A stretch of 64,000 nucleotides of DNA from Eledone cirrhosa (Eukaryota; Mollusca; Cephalopoda; Octopoda; Eledonidae): the NCBI GenBank assembly GCA_964016885.1, contig OZ024741.1:411403464-411467463 (forward strand). The letters are read 5' to 3'. Under the pieces are notes generated by a model. It saw nothing but the letters and a program-made list of their open reading frames with translations. It was not told where the DNA came from and ran no database searches. A program made the position numbers and the translations under genes. This document shows, in pieces, positions 20,201-31,860 of the stretch; positions within the stretch are counted from its first letter, which is position 1, and each line of letters begins with the position of its first letter.

Positions 20201-23200
20201 CACTGGTCAATGCTCTCGTGGCCAGAAACCAGCCCTACTATACTGGTCAATGATCTCAAGCCAACCCTACTAAACATTGTCAGTAGCCAGAAGCCAGCCC
20301 TACTAAACTGGTCAATGTCTTCAAGCCAGCCCTACTAAACCTGGTCATTGGCCAGAAGCCCGCCCTACTAAACTGGTCAATGTCCTCAAGCCAGCCCTAC
20401 TAAACATGGTCATTGGCCAGAAGCCCGCCCTACTAAACTGGTCAATGTCGTCAAGCCAGCCCTACTAAACATGGTCAGTGGCCAGAAGCCAGCCCTACTC
20501 AACTGGTCAATGTCCTCAAGCCATCCCTACTAAACATTGTCAGTAGCCAGAAGCCAGCCCTACTGAACTGGTCAATGTCCTCGAGCCATCCCTACTAAAC
20601 ATTGTCAGTGGCCCGAAGCCAGCCCTACTAAACTGGTCAATGTCCTCAAGCCATCCCTACTAAACATTGTCAGTAGCCAGAAGCCAGCCCTACTGAACTG
20701 GTCAATGTCCTCGAGCCATCCCTACTAAACATGGTCAGTGGCCCGAAGCCAGCCCTACTAAACTGGTCAATGTCCTCAAGCCAGCCCTACTAAACATGGT
20801 CAGTGGCCCGAAGCCAGCCCTACTACACTGGTCAATCTCTTCAAGCCAACCCTACTAAACTGGTCAATGGTCTCAAGCCAGGTCTACTAAACATGGTCAG
20901 TGGCCAGAAGCCAGCCCTACTAAACTGGTCAATGTCCTCAAGCCAGCCCTACTAAACATGGTCAGTGGCAAGAAGCCAACCCTACTAAACTGGTCAATGG
21001 TCTCAAGCCAGGTCTACTAAACATGGTCAGTGGCCAGAAGCCAGCCCTACTAAACTGGTCAATGTCCTCAAGCCAGCCCTACTAAACATGGTCAGTGGCA
21101 AGAAGCCAACCCTACTAAACTGGTCAATGGTCTCAAGCCAGGTCTACTAAACATGGTCAGTGGCCAGAAGCCAGCCCTACTAAACTGGTCAATGTCCTCA
21201 AGCCAGCCCTACTAAACATGGTCAGTGGCAAGAAGCCAACCCTACTAAACTGGTCAATGGTCTCAAGCCAGGTCTACTAAACATGGTCAGTGGCCAGAAG
21301 CCAGCCCTACTAAACTGATCAATGTCCCCAAGCCAGCCCTACTAAATATGGTCAGTGGCAAGAAGCCAGCCCTACTACACTGGTCAATGGTCTCAAGCCA
21401 GCCCTACTAAACATGGTCAGTAGGCAGAAGCCAGCCCTACTACACTGGTCAATGCTCTCGTGGCCAGAAAGCAGCCCTACTAAACTGGTCAATGATCTCA
21501 AGCCATCCCTACTAAACATGGTCAGTGGCCAGAAGCCAGCCCTACTAAACTGGTCAATGTCGTCAAGCGAGCCCTACTAAACATGGTCAGTGGCCAGAAG
21601 CCAGCCCTACTAAACTGGTCAATGTCCTCAAGCCAGCCCTACTACACATGGTCAGTGGCCAGAAGCCAGCCCTACTAAACTGGTCAATGTCCTCAAGCGA
21701 GCCCTACTAAACATGGTCAGTGGCCAGAAGCCAGCCCTACTAAACTGATCAATGTCCTCAAGCCAGCCCTACTAAACATGGTCAGTGGCCAGAAGCCAGC
21801 CCTACTAAACTGGTCAAAGTAGTCAAGCCAGCCCTACTAAACATGGTCAGTGGCCAGAAGCCAGCCCTACTAAACTGGTCAATGGTCTCAAGCCAGCTCT
21901 ACTAAACATGGTCAGTTGCCAGAAGCCAGCCCTACTAAACTGGTCAATGTTTTCAAGCCAGCCCTACTAAACATGGTCAATGGTCAGAAGCCAGCCCTAC
22001 TATACTGATCAATGTCTTCAAGCCAGCCCTACTAAACATGGTCAATGGTCAGAAGCCAGCCCTACTAAACTGGTCAATGGTCTCAAGCCAGCCCTACTAA
22101 ACATGGTCAGTGGCCAGAAGCCAGCCCTATTAAACTTGTGAATGTCCTCAAACCAGCCCTACTAAACATGGTCAGTGGCCAGAAGCCAGCCCTACTACAC
22201 TGGTCAATGGTCTCAAGCCAGCCCTACTAAACATGGTCAGTGGCCAGAAGCCAGCCCTACTAAACTGGTCAATGTCCTCAAGCCAGCCCTACTAAACATG
22301 GTCAGTGGCCAGAAGCCAGCCCTACTACACTGGTCAATGTCTTCAAGCCACCCCTATGAAACATGGTCAGTGGCCAGAAGCCAGGCCTACTACACTGGTC
22401 AATGGTCTCAAGCCAGCCCTACTAAACATGGTCAGTGGCCAGAATCCAGCCCTACTAAACTGGTCAATGTCCTCAAGCCAGCCCTACTAAACATGGTCAG
22501 TGGCCAGAAGCCCGCCCTACTAAACTGGTCAATGTCCTCAAGCCATCCCTACTAAACATGGTCAGTGGCCAGAAGCCAGCCCTACTACACTGGTCAATGA
22601 TCTCAAGCCAGCCCTACTAAACATTGTCAGTAGCCAGAAGCCAGCCCTACTAAACTGGTCAATGTCCTCAAGCCATCCCTACTAAACATGGTCAGTGGCC
22701 AGAAGCCAGGCCTACTACACTGGTCAATGTCCTCAATCCATCCCTACTAAACATGGTCAGTTGCCAGAAGCCAGCCCTACTAAACTGGTCAATGTCCTCA
22801 AGCCATCCCTGCTAAACATGGTCAGTGGCCAGAAGCCAGCCCTACTACACTGGTCAATGATCTCAAGCCAGCCCTACTAAACATTGTCAGTAGCCAGAAG
22901 CCAGCCCTACTAAACTGGTCAATGTCCTCAAGCCATCCCTACTAAACATGGTCAGTGGCCAGAAGCCAGCCCTACTACACTGGTCAATGATCTCAAGCCA
23001 TCCCTACTAAACATGGTCAGTGGCCAGAAGCCAGCCCTACTACACTGGTCAATGATCTCAAGCCAGCCCTACTAAACATTGTCAGTAGCCAGAAGCCAGC
23101 CCTACTAAACTGGTCAATGTCCTCAAGCCATCCCTACTAAACATGGTCAGTGGCCAGAAGCCAGCCCTACTACGCTGGTCAATGATCTCAAGCCAGCCCT

Positions 23201-26200
23201 AATAAACATGGTCAGTGGCCAGAAGCCAGCCCTACTACACTGGTCAATGATCTCAAGCCAGCCCTACTAAACATTGTCAGTAGCCAGAAGCCAGCCCTAC
23301 TAAACTGGTCAATGTCCTCAAGCCATCCCTACTAAACATGGTCAGTGGCCAGAAGCCAGCCCTACTACACTGGTCAATGATCTCAAGCCATCCCTACTAA
23401 ACATGGTCAGTGGCCAGAAGCCAGCCCTACTACACTGGTCAATGATCTCAAGCCAGCCCTACTAAACATTGTCAGTAGCCAGAAGCCAGCCCTACTAAAC
23501 TGGTCAATGTCCTCAAGCCAGCCCTACTAAACATGGTCAGTGGCCAGAAGCCAGCCCTACTACGCTGGTCAATGATCTCAAGCCAGCCCTAATAAACATG
23601 GTCAGTGGCCAGAAGCCAGCCCTACTAAACTGGTGAATGTCCTCAAGCCAGCCCTAATAAACATGGTCAGTGGCCAGAAGCCAGCCCTACTAAACTGGTC
23701 AATGTCCTCAAGCCAGACCTACTAAACATGGTCAGTGGCCAGAAGCCAGCCCTACTAAAGTGGTCAAAGTCGTCAAGCCAGCCCTACTAAACATGGTCAG
23801 TGGCCAGAAGCCAGCCCTACTAAACTGGTCAATGTCCTTAAGCCAGCCCTACTAAACATGGTCAGTGGCCAGAAGCCAGCCCTACTAAACTGGTCAATGT
23901 CCTCAAGCCATCCCTACTAAACATGGTCAGTGGCCAGAAGCCAGCTCTACTAAACTGGTGAATGTCCTCAAGCCAGCCCTACTAAACATGGTCAGTGACC
24001 AGAAGCCAGCCCTACTAAACTGGTCAATGTCCTCAAGCCACCCCTACGAAACATGATCAGTGGCCAGAAGCCAGCCCTACTAAACTGGTCAATGTCCTTA
24101 AGCCAGCCCTACTAAACATGGTCAGTGGCCAGAAGCCAGGCCTACTAAACTGGTGAATGTCCTCAAGCCAGCCCTAATAAACATGGTCAGTGGCCAGAAG
24201 CCAGCCCTACTAAACTGGTGAATGTCCTCAAGCCAGCCCTAATAAACATGGTCAGTGGCCAGAAGCCAGCCCTACTAAACTGGTCAATGTCCTCAAGCCA
24301 GCCCTACTAAACATAGTCAGTGGCCAGAAGCCAGCCCTACTACACTGGTCAATGGTCTCAAGCCAGCCCTACTAAACATGGTCAGTGGCCAGAAGCCAGC
24401 CCTACTAAACTGGTCAATGTCTTCAAGCCACCCCTACTAAACATGGTCAGTGGCCAGAAGCCAGCCCTACTAAACTGGTCAATGTCCTCAAGCCAGCCCT
24501 ACTAAACATGGTCAGTGGCCAGAAGCCAGCCCTACTAAACTGGTCAATGTCCTCAAGCCACCCCTACGAAACATGATCAGTGGCCAGAAGCCAGCCCTAC
24601 TAAACTGGTCAATGTCCTCAAGCCAGCCCTAATAAACATGGTCAGTGGCCAGAAGCCAGCCCTACTAAACTGGTGAATGTCCTCAAGCCAGCCCTAATAA
24701 ACATGGTCAGTGGCCAGAAGCCAGCCCTACTAAACTGGTCAATGTCCTCAAGCCAGACCTACTAAACATGGTCAGTGGCCAGAAGCCAGCCCTACTAAAG
24801 TGGTCAAAGTCGTCAAGCCAGCCCTACTAAACATGGTCAGTGGCCAGAAGCCAGCCCTACTAAACTGGTCAATGTCCTTAAGCCAGCCCTACTAAACATG
24901 GTCAGTGGCCAGAAGCCAGCCCTACTAAACTGGTCAATGTCCTCAAGCCATCCCTACTAAACATGGTCAGTGGCCAGAAGCCAGCCCTACTAAACTGGTG
25001 AATGTCCTCAAGCCAGGCCTACTAAACATGGTCAGTGGCCAGAAGCCAGGCCTACTACACTGGTCAATGTCTTCAAGCCACCCCTACTAAACATGGTCAG
25101 TGGCCAGAAGCCAGCCCTACTAAACTGGTCAATGTCCTCAAGCCAGCCCTACTAAACATGGTCAGTGGCCAGAAGCCAGCCCTACTAAACTGGTCAATGT
25201 CCTCAAGCCACCCCTACGAAACATGATCAGTGGCCAGAAGCCAGCCCTACTAAACTGGTCAATGTCCTCAAGCCAGCCCTAATAAACATGGTCAGTGGCC
25301 AGAAGCCAGCCCTACTAAACTGGTGAATGTCCTCAAGACAGCCCTAATAAACATGGTCAGTGGCCAGAAGCCAGCCCTACTAAACTGGTCAATGTCCTCA
25401 AGCCAGACCTACTAAACATGGTCAGTGGCCAGAAGCCAGCCCTACTAAAGTGGTCAAAGTCGTCAAGCCAGCCCTACTAAACATGGTCAGTGGCCAGAAG
25501 CCAGCCCTACTAAACTGGTCAATGTCCTCAAGCCATCCCTACTAAACATGGTCAGAAGCCAGCCCTACTAAACTGGTCAATGTCCTCAAGCCAGCCCTAC
25601 TAAACATGGTCAGTGGCCAGAAGCCAGCCCTACTACACTGGTCAATGGTCTCAAGCCAGCTCTACTAAAGATGGTCAGTGGCCAGAAGCCTGCCCTACTA
25701 AACTGGTCAATGTCTTCAAGCCACCCCTACTAAACATGGTCAGTGGCCAGAAGCCAGGCCTACTACACTGGTCAATGGTCTCAAGCCAGCCCTACTAAAC
25801 ATTGTCAGTAGCCAGAAGCCAGCCTTACTAAACTGGTCAATGGTCTCAAGCCAGCTCTACTAAACATGTCAGTGGCCAGAAGCCAGCCCTACTAAACTGG
25901 TCAATGTCTTCAAGCCACCCCTACTAAACATGGTCAGTGGCAAGAAGCCAGGCCTACTAAACTGGTCAATGTCCTCAAGCCAGCCCTACTAAACATGGTC
26001 AGTGGCCAGAAGCCAGCCCTACTACACTGGTCAATGTCCTCAAGCCAGCCCTACTAAACATGGTCAATGGCCAGAAGCCAGCCCTACTAAACTGGTCAAT
26101 GTCCTCAAGCCAGCCCTACTAAACATGGTCAGTGGCCAGAAGCCAGCCCTACTAGACTGGTCAATGTCCTCAAGCCAGCCCTACTAAACATGGTCAATGG

Positions 26201-26955
26201 CCAGAAGCCAGCCCTACTAAACTGGTCAATGTCCTCAAGCCAGCCCTACTAAACATGGTCAGTGGCCAGAAGCCAGCCCTACTAAACTGGTCAATGTCCT
26301 CAAGCCAGCCCTACTAAACATGGTCAGTGGCCAGAAGCCAGCCCTACTAGACTGGTCAATGTCCTCAAGCCAGCCCTACTAAACATGGTCAATGGCCAGA
26401 AGCCAGCCCTACTAAACTGGTCAATGTCCTCAAGCCAGCCCTACTAAACATGGTCAGTGGCCAGAAGCCAGCCCTACTAGACTGGTCAATGTCCTCAAGC
26501 CAGCCCTACTAAACATGGTCAATGGCCAGAAGCCAGCCCTACTAAACTGGTCAATGTCCTCAAGCCAGCCCTACTAAACATGGTCAGTGGCCAGAAGCCA
26601 GCCCTACTAAACTGGTCAATGTCTTCAAGCCAGCCCTACTAAACATGGTCAGTGGCCAGAAGCCAGCCCTACTTAACTGGTCAATGTCCTCAAGCCATCC
26701 CTACTAATCATGGTCAGTGGCCAGAAGCCAGCCCTACTAAACTGGTCAATGTCCTCAAGCCAGCCCTACTAAACATGGTCAGTGGCCAGAAGCCAGGCCT
26801 ACTACACTGGTCAATGGTCTCAAGCCAGCCCTACTAAACATGGTCAGTAGCCAGAAGCCAGCCTTACTAAACTGGTCAATGATCTCAAGCCAGCCCTACG
26901 AAACATGGTCAGTGGCCAGAAGCCAGCCCTACTAAACTGGTCAATGTCCTCAAGC
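17225..26955. repeat. 65-bp satellite, about 150 units
   Basis: The unit is a fused dimer of two related halves of 32 and 33 bases. Both start AGCCAGCCCTACTAAAC and continue TGGTCA; one half then has ATGTCCTCA (or ATGGTCTCA), the other GTGGCCAGA. Since 65 is not a multiple of three, open frames inside are short (about 61 codons), begin at ATGGTCAGTGG-type words and mean nothing. Higher-order units are present: a 130-bp unit repeats four times from about 20881, and a variant carrying TAAAGTGGTCAAAGTCG recurs at 23751, 24791 and 25441, spacings of 16 and 10 units. Confidence 0.95.
20881..21400. repeat. 130-bp higher-order unit, four copies, within the 65-bp satellite
   Basis: The variant AGCCAGGTCTACTAAAC recurs at 20881, 21011, 21141 and 21271, exactly 130 bases apart. 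Each pairs with a second unit carrying GGCAAGAAGCCAACCC. This points to recent local amplification of a dimer. Confidence 0.85.
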
Positions 26956-26985
26956 AATGATAAACAGCAATATAATAGGGATTTG

Positions 26986-27115
26986 TGGGAAGGGGGAAAG
27001 TTGATTAAATCAACTCCAGTGTATTACTGGTACTTTGTTTTATCGATCCTGTAAGGATGGCATGTAAAGCTAACATCGGTGGAATTTGAACTCAGAATGT
27101 AAAGGGTCGTAACTC
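26986..27115 (-). mobile_element. tRNA-derived SINE of the cephalopod type, fragment 1
   Basis: Read on the minus strand, the element contains a pol III B-box-like GAGTTCAAATTCC (27081-27093), then the family's core with GGATCGATAAAACAAAGTAC and a CAGTAATACACTGG segment. On the + strand it shows TGGTACTTTGTTTTATCGATC. This is the well-known squid/octopus tRNA-related SINE family. The copy is diverged, and its ends are not clear. Confidence 0.75.
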
Positions 27116-27139
27116 TGTGCCACAAAGCATGTAGTATAA

Positions 27140-27305
27140 TATAATAATTGTTTCTACTTTTGGCACAAGGCCAACAAATACCCAGTGTATTACTGGTACT
27201 TTATTTTATCGACCCCGTAAGGATGAAAGGCAAAGTTAACCTCGGCGGGATTTGAACTCAGATCATACAGGGAGGTAACTCTATGCTACAAAGCATGTCG
27301 TCCAA
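27140..27305 (-). mobile_element. tRNA-derived SINE of the cephalopod type, fragment 2
   Basis: A second, better preserved copy lies next to the first in the same orientation. Its minus-strand B-box-like word is GAGTTCAAATCCC (27247-27259), followed by GCCGAGGTTAACTTTGCC and the GGGGTCGATAAAATAAAGTA core. The + strand word TTTGGCACAAGGCCAAC near 27160 belongs to the family's 3' part. The two may be a duplication or two insertions. Confidence 0.82.
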
Positions 27306-27395
27306 CCCTCTATCAATACTGCCTATCCACAATGTATGCTAATATATAATCACATCACATATCTTACTTAAACCTTCTAAAACTTAGGTCTTATG
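27306..27395. other. Short unique spacer
   Basis: AT-rich sequence between SINE 2 and the MITE. It ends in GTCTTATG (27388-27395), the left copy of the MITE's target-site duplication. Confidence 0.5.
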
Positions 27396-27554
27396 CAGGG
27401 CCATCTTAACAGCATTATAGGCCCCCGGGCAAATCAGAGCACTGGGGCCCCTACCTACACAACCACTCACAGGAATAAAAATACAAATGGGCCCCCTATC
27501 CTTGTGGAGCCCCTGGGAAACTGCCCAGCGTGCCCATGCGTTAAGACGGTCCTG
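27396..27554. mobile_element. hAT-like MITE, 159 bp
   Basis: The terminal inverted repeats are CAGGGCCATCTTAA (27396-27409) and the complement of TTAAGACGGTCCTG (27541-27554), matching at 12 of 14 positions. They are flanked by a perfect 8-bp duplication GTCTTATG (27388-27395 and 27555-27562). An 8-bp duplication and CAGGG-type ends are typical of hAT transposons. There is no coding capacity. Confidence 0.85.
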
Positions 27555-27562
27555 GTCTTATG

Positions 27563-28150
27563 TCAAACATAGGTAACTTACTAATTAGAAACGCAGGTAA
27601 CTTACTAATTAGAAACACAGGTAACTTACTTATTAGAAACACAGGTAACTTACTTATTAGATACACAAGTAACTTACTTATTAGAAACACAGGTAACTTA
27701 CTTATTAGATACACAGGTAACTTACTTATTAGATACACAAGTAACTTACTTATTAGATACACAGGTAACTTACTTATTAGATACACAGGTAACTTACTTA
27801 TTAGATACACAAGTAACTTACTTATTAGAAACACAGGTAACTTACTTATTAGAAACACAGGTAACTTACTTATTAGAAACACATGTAACTTACTTATTAG
27901 AAACACAGGTAACTTACTTATTAGAAACACAGGTAACTTACTTATTAGATACACAAGTAACTTACTTATTAGAAACACAGGTAACTTACTTATTAGATAC
28001 ACAAGTAACTTACTTATTAGATACACAAGTAACTTACTTATTAGATACACAGGTAACTTACTTATTAGATACACAAGTAACTTACTTATTAGATACACAG
28101 GTAACTTACTTATTAGATACACAGGTAACTTACTTATTAGAAATATAGTC
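27563..28150. repeat. 24-bp minisatellite, about 24 units
   Basis: The unit is AACTTACTTATTAG followed by AAACACAGGT or ATACACA(A/G)GT. Because 24 is a multiple of three, frames stay open on both strands for about 200 codons, but they encode only the unit repeated and no gene is supported. Confidence 0.95.
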
Positions 28151-28159
28151 ATGATAAGG

Positions 28160-28437
28160 TTAAACTGAATACTTATGCATACACTCACACTCATACACAC
28201 ACACTCAAACACATACACACACACTCACACACACTGAAACACATACACACACTCACACACACTCACACACACTCACACTCACACTCACACACACACACAC
28301 TCACACACACCTTCACACATGCACTCACACACGCTCACATATACACATAGACATATGCACACTCACACATATACAGAAACATACTCACACACACATACAT
28401 ATAGGCATACACACACACACACACATGTATACACAAG
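28160..28437. repeat. CA-rich microsatellite tract
   Basis: This is a degenerate mixture of CACACA, CTCACA and CATACA words with a few interruptions. It lies just before the acceptor of exon B. Confidence 0.9.
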
Positions 28438-28477
28438 TAATTGTCTTATTACATCCACTATTTCCCTTATATTTCAG

Positions 28478-28744
28478 GAGATCCAAAACTATATGTCTGC
28501 TGTCTTATGTACAGACTTTCCATTTCTAACTCTTTCAATAAACGGAATAATAAAGAACTCTCCCGCTGTGAGTACTCCAACGTTGACTTATCCTACAATA
28601 TTCCAACCTGTTTTTGCTGAAGCAACCAATATAAAGATTGTCTCTCAACAACTGACATATTACTTAAGAAGTGCCTTCAACTTCCAAATCTCAGAACATG
28701 CAGCTTATTTGGATTCTGCCCTGAATACAAAACTGCCAGAATCT
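28478..28744 (+). CDS. Host gene, proposed internal exon B (267 nt)
   Basis: The acceptor is TTCCCTTATATTTCAG ending at 28477 and the donor GTAAGT at 28745, both close to consensus. The 89 codons between them are open in phase 0, starting EIQNYMSAVLCTDFPF and ending NTKLPES, with balanced composition unlike the repeats on either side. The phase fits exons A and C. I see no signal peptide, membrane helix or familiar motif, and I do not recognise the family. The exon lies between a CA tract and the 48-bp satellite, and is the best-supported host coding segment in the window. Confidence 0.75.
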
Positions 28745-31005
28745 GTAAGTAACCGGAACCCTTTGTTAACATATTTCTAATAAAAGACACTATTTTATTC
28801 AATGCACCTGGTTCACCCTGTAATGTAGTTTGCTGGTTACATGATGAAAAAGTACCTGGTCCACCCTGTAAATTGATCAAACTGATGACACAATGAAAAA
28901 GCTCCTAGTCCACCCTGTAAGGTGGGTGTGCTGGTGAGATGACAAAAAACACCCAGTCTACCCTGTAAGGTCCTCACATTGGTTACACAACAAAACCCCT
29001 AAGTCTACACTGTAAGGTCCTCACATTGGTTACACAACAATAAACCCTCAGTCTACCATGTAAGGTCCTCACATTGGTTACACAACAAAAAACACCCAGT
29101 CTACCCTGTAAGGTCCTCATATTGGTTACACAACAAAAAACACACAGTCTACCCTGTAAGGTCCTCATATTGGTTACACAACAAAACCCCTCAGTCTACC
29201 ATGTAAGCTCCTCATATTGGTTACACAACAAAAAACACCCAGACTACCCTGTAAGGTCCTCATATTGGTTACACAACAAAAAACACACAGTCTACCCTGT
29301 AAGGTCCTCATATTGGTTACACAACAAAAAACACCCAGTCTACCCTGTAAGGTCCTCATATTGGTTACACAACAAAACCCCTCAGTCTACCATGTAAGCT
29401 CCTCATATTGGTTACACAACAAAAAACACCCAGACTACCCTGTAAGGTCCTCATATTGGTTACACAACAAAAAACACACAGTCTACCCTGTAAGGTCCTC
29501 ATATTGGTTACACAACAAAAAACACCCAGTCTACCCTGTAAGGTCCTCATATTGGTTACACAACAAAACCCCTCAGTCTACCATGTAAGCTCCTCATATT
29601 GGTTACACAACAAAAAACACCCAGTCTACCCTGTAAGGTCCTCACATTGGTTACACAAAAAAAAACACCCAGTCTACCCTGTAAGGTCCTCACATTGGTT
29701 ACACAACAAAAAACACCCAGTCTACCCTGTAAGGTCCTCACATTGGTTACACAACAAAAAACCCTCAGTCTACCATGTAAGGTCCTCACATTGGTTACAC
29801 AACAAAAAACACCCAGTCTACCCTGTAAGGTCCTCACATTGGTTACACAACAATAAACCCTCAGTCTACCCTGTAAGGTCCACACATTGGTTACACAACA
29901 AAAAACACCCAGTCTACCCTGTAAGGTCCTCACATTGGTTACACAACAAAAAACACCTGGCCCACCCTGTAAGGTTACACAACAAAAAAGGACCTTACAT
30001 TGGTTACACAACAAAAAACCCTCAGTCTACCATGTAAGGTCCTCACATTGGTTACACAACAAAAAACACCCAGTCTACCCTGTAAGGTCCACACATTGGT
30101 TACACAACAAAAAAAAACCATTCTACCCTGTAAGGTCGTCACATTGGTTACACAACAAAAAACACCCAGTCTACCCTGTAAGGTCCTCACATTGGTTACA
30201 CAACAAAAAACACCCAGTCTACCCTGTAAGGTCCTCACATTGGTTACACAACAAAAAACACCCAGTCTACCCTGTAAGATCCTCACATTGGTTACACAAC
30301 AAAAAACACCCAGTCTACCCTGAAAGGACCTCACATTGGTTACACAACAAAAAACCCTCAGTCTACCCTGTAAGGTCCTCACATTGGTTACACAACAAAA
30401 AACACCCAGTCTAGCCTGTAAGGTCCTCACATTGGTTACACAACAAAAAACACCCAGTCTACCCTGTAAGGTCCTCACATTGGTTACACAACAAAAAACA
30501 CCCAGTCTACCCTGTAAGGTCCTCACATTGGTTACACAACAAAAAACACCCAGTCTACCCTGTAAGGTCCTCACATTGGTTACACAACAAAAAACACCCA
30601 GTCTACCCTGTAAGGTCCTCACATTGGTTACACAACAAAAGACACCCAGTCTACCCTGTAAGGACCTCACTTTGGTTACACAACAAAAAACACCCAGTCT
30701 ACTCTGTAAGGTCCTCACATTGGTTACACAACAAAAAACACCCAGTCTACCCTGTAAGGTCCTCACATTGGTTACACAACAAAAAACACCCAGTCTACCC
30801 TGTAAGGTCCTCACATTGGTTACACAACAAAAACACCCAGTCTACCCTGTAAGGTCCTCACATTGGTTACACAACAAAAAAAAACCAGTCTATCCTGTAA
30901 GGTCCTCACATTGGTTACACAACAAAAAACACCCAGTCTACCCTGTAATGTCCACACATTGGTTACACAACAAAAACACCCAGTCTACCCTGTAAGGTCC
31001 TCACA

Positions 31006-31860
31006 TTGGTTACACAACAAAAACACCCAGTCTACCCTGTAAGGTCCTCACATTGGTTACACAACAAAAAAAAACCAGTCTACCCTGTAAGGTCGTCACA
31101 TTGGTTACACAACAAAAAACACTCAGTCTACCCTGTAAGGTCCTCACATTGGTTACACAACAAAAAACACCCAGTCTACCCTGTAAGGTCCTCACATTGG
31201 TTACACAACAAAAAAAAACCAGTCTACCCTGTAAGGTCGTCACATTGGTTACACAACAAAAACACCCAGTCTACCCTGTAAGGTCCTCACATTGGTTACA
31301 CAACAAAAACACCCAGTCTACCCTTTAAGGTCCTCACATTGGTTACACAACAAAAAAAAACCAGTCTACCCTGTAAGGTCGTCACATTGGTTACACAACA
31401 AAAAACACTCAGTCTACCCTGTAAGGTCCTCACATTGGTTACACAACAAAAAACACCCAGTCTACCCTGTAAGGTCCTCACATTGGTTACACAACAAAAA
31501 AAAACCAGTCTACCCTGTAAGGTCGTCACATTGGTTACACAACAAAAACACCCAGTCTACCCTGTAAGGTCCTCACATTGGTTACACAACAAAAACACCC
31601 AGTCTACCCTGTAAGGTCCTCACATTGGTTACACAACAAAAAAAAACCAGTCTACCCTGTAAGGTCGTCACATTGGTTACACAACAAAAAACACTCAGTC
31701 TACCCTGTAAGGTCCTCACATTGGTTACACAACAAAAAACACCCAGTCTACCCTGTAAGGTCCTCACATTGGTTACACAACAAAAAAAACCCAGTCTACC
31801 CTGTAAGGTCCTCACATTGGTTACACAACAAAACCCCTCAGTCTACCCTGTAAGGTCCTC
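31006..31860. repeat. Higher-order unit of about 286 bp, three copies, in the 48-bp satellite
   Basis: Blocks of six units (286 bases because of two single-base losses) start at about 31006, 31292 and 31578 with the same succession of variants. Nearby, a block of 191 bases repeats at 29217 and 29408. Confidence 0.8.

Larger units (their letters stand above)
17161..28477 (+). other. Proposed intron A-B of the host gene (11.3 kb)
   Basis: The intron runs from donor GTAACA at 17161 to acceptor TTATATTTCAG ending at 28477. It contains the 65-bp satellite, two SINEs, a hAT-like MITE, the 24-bp minisatellite and a CA-rich tract, with very little other sequence. Confidence 0.5.

Noticed and set aside
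27541..28224. Open frames of about 200 codons on both strands of the 24-bp minisatellite
   Set aside because: Unit length is a multiple of three; only the repeat is encoded.
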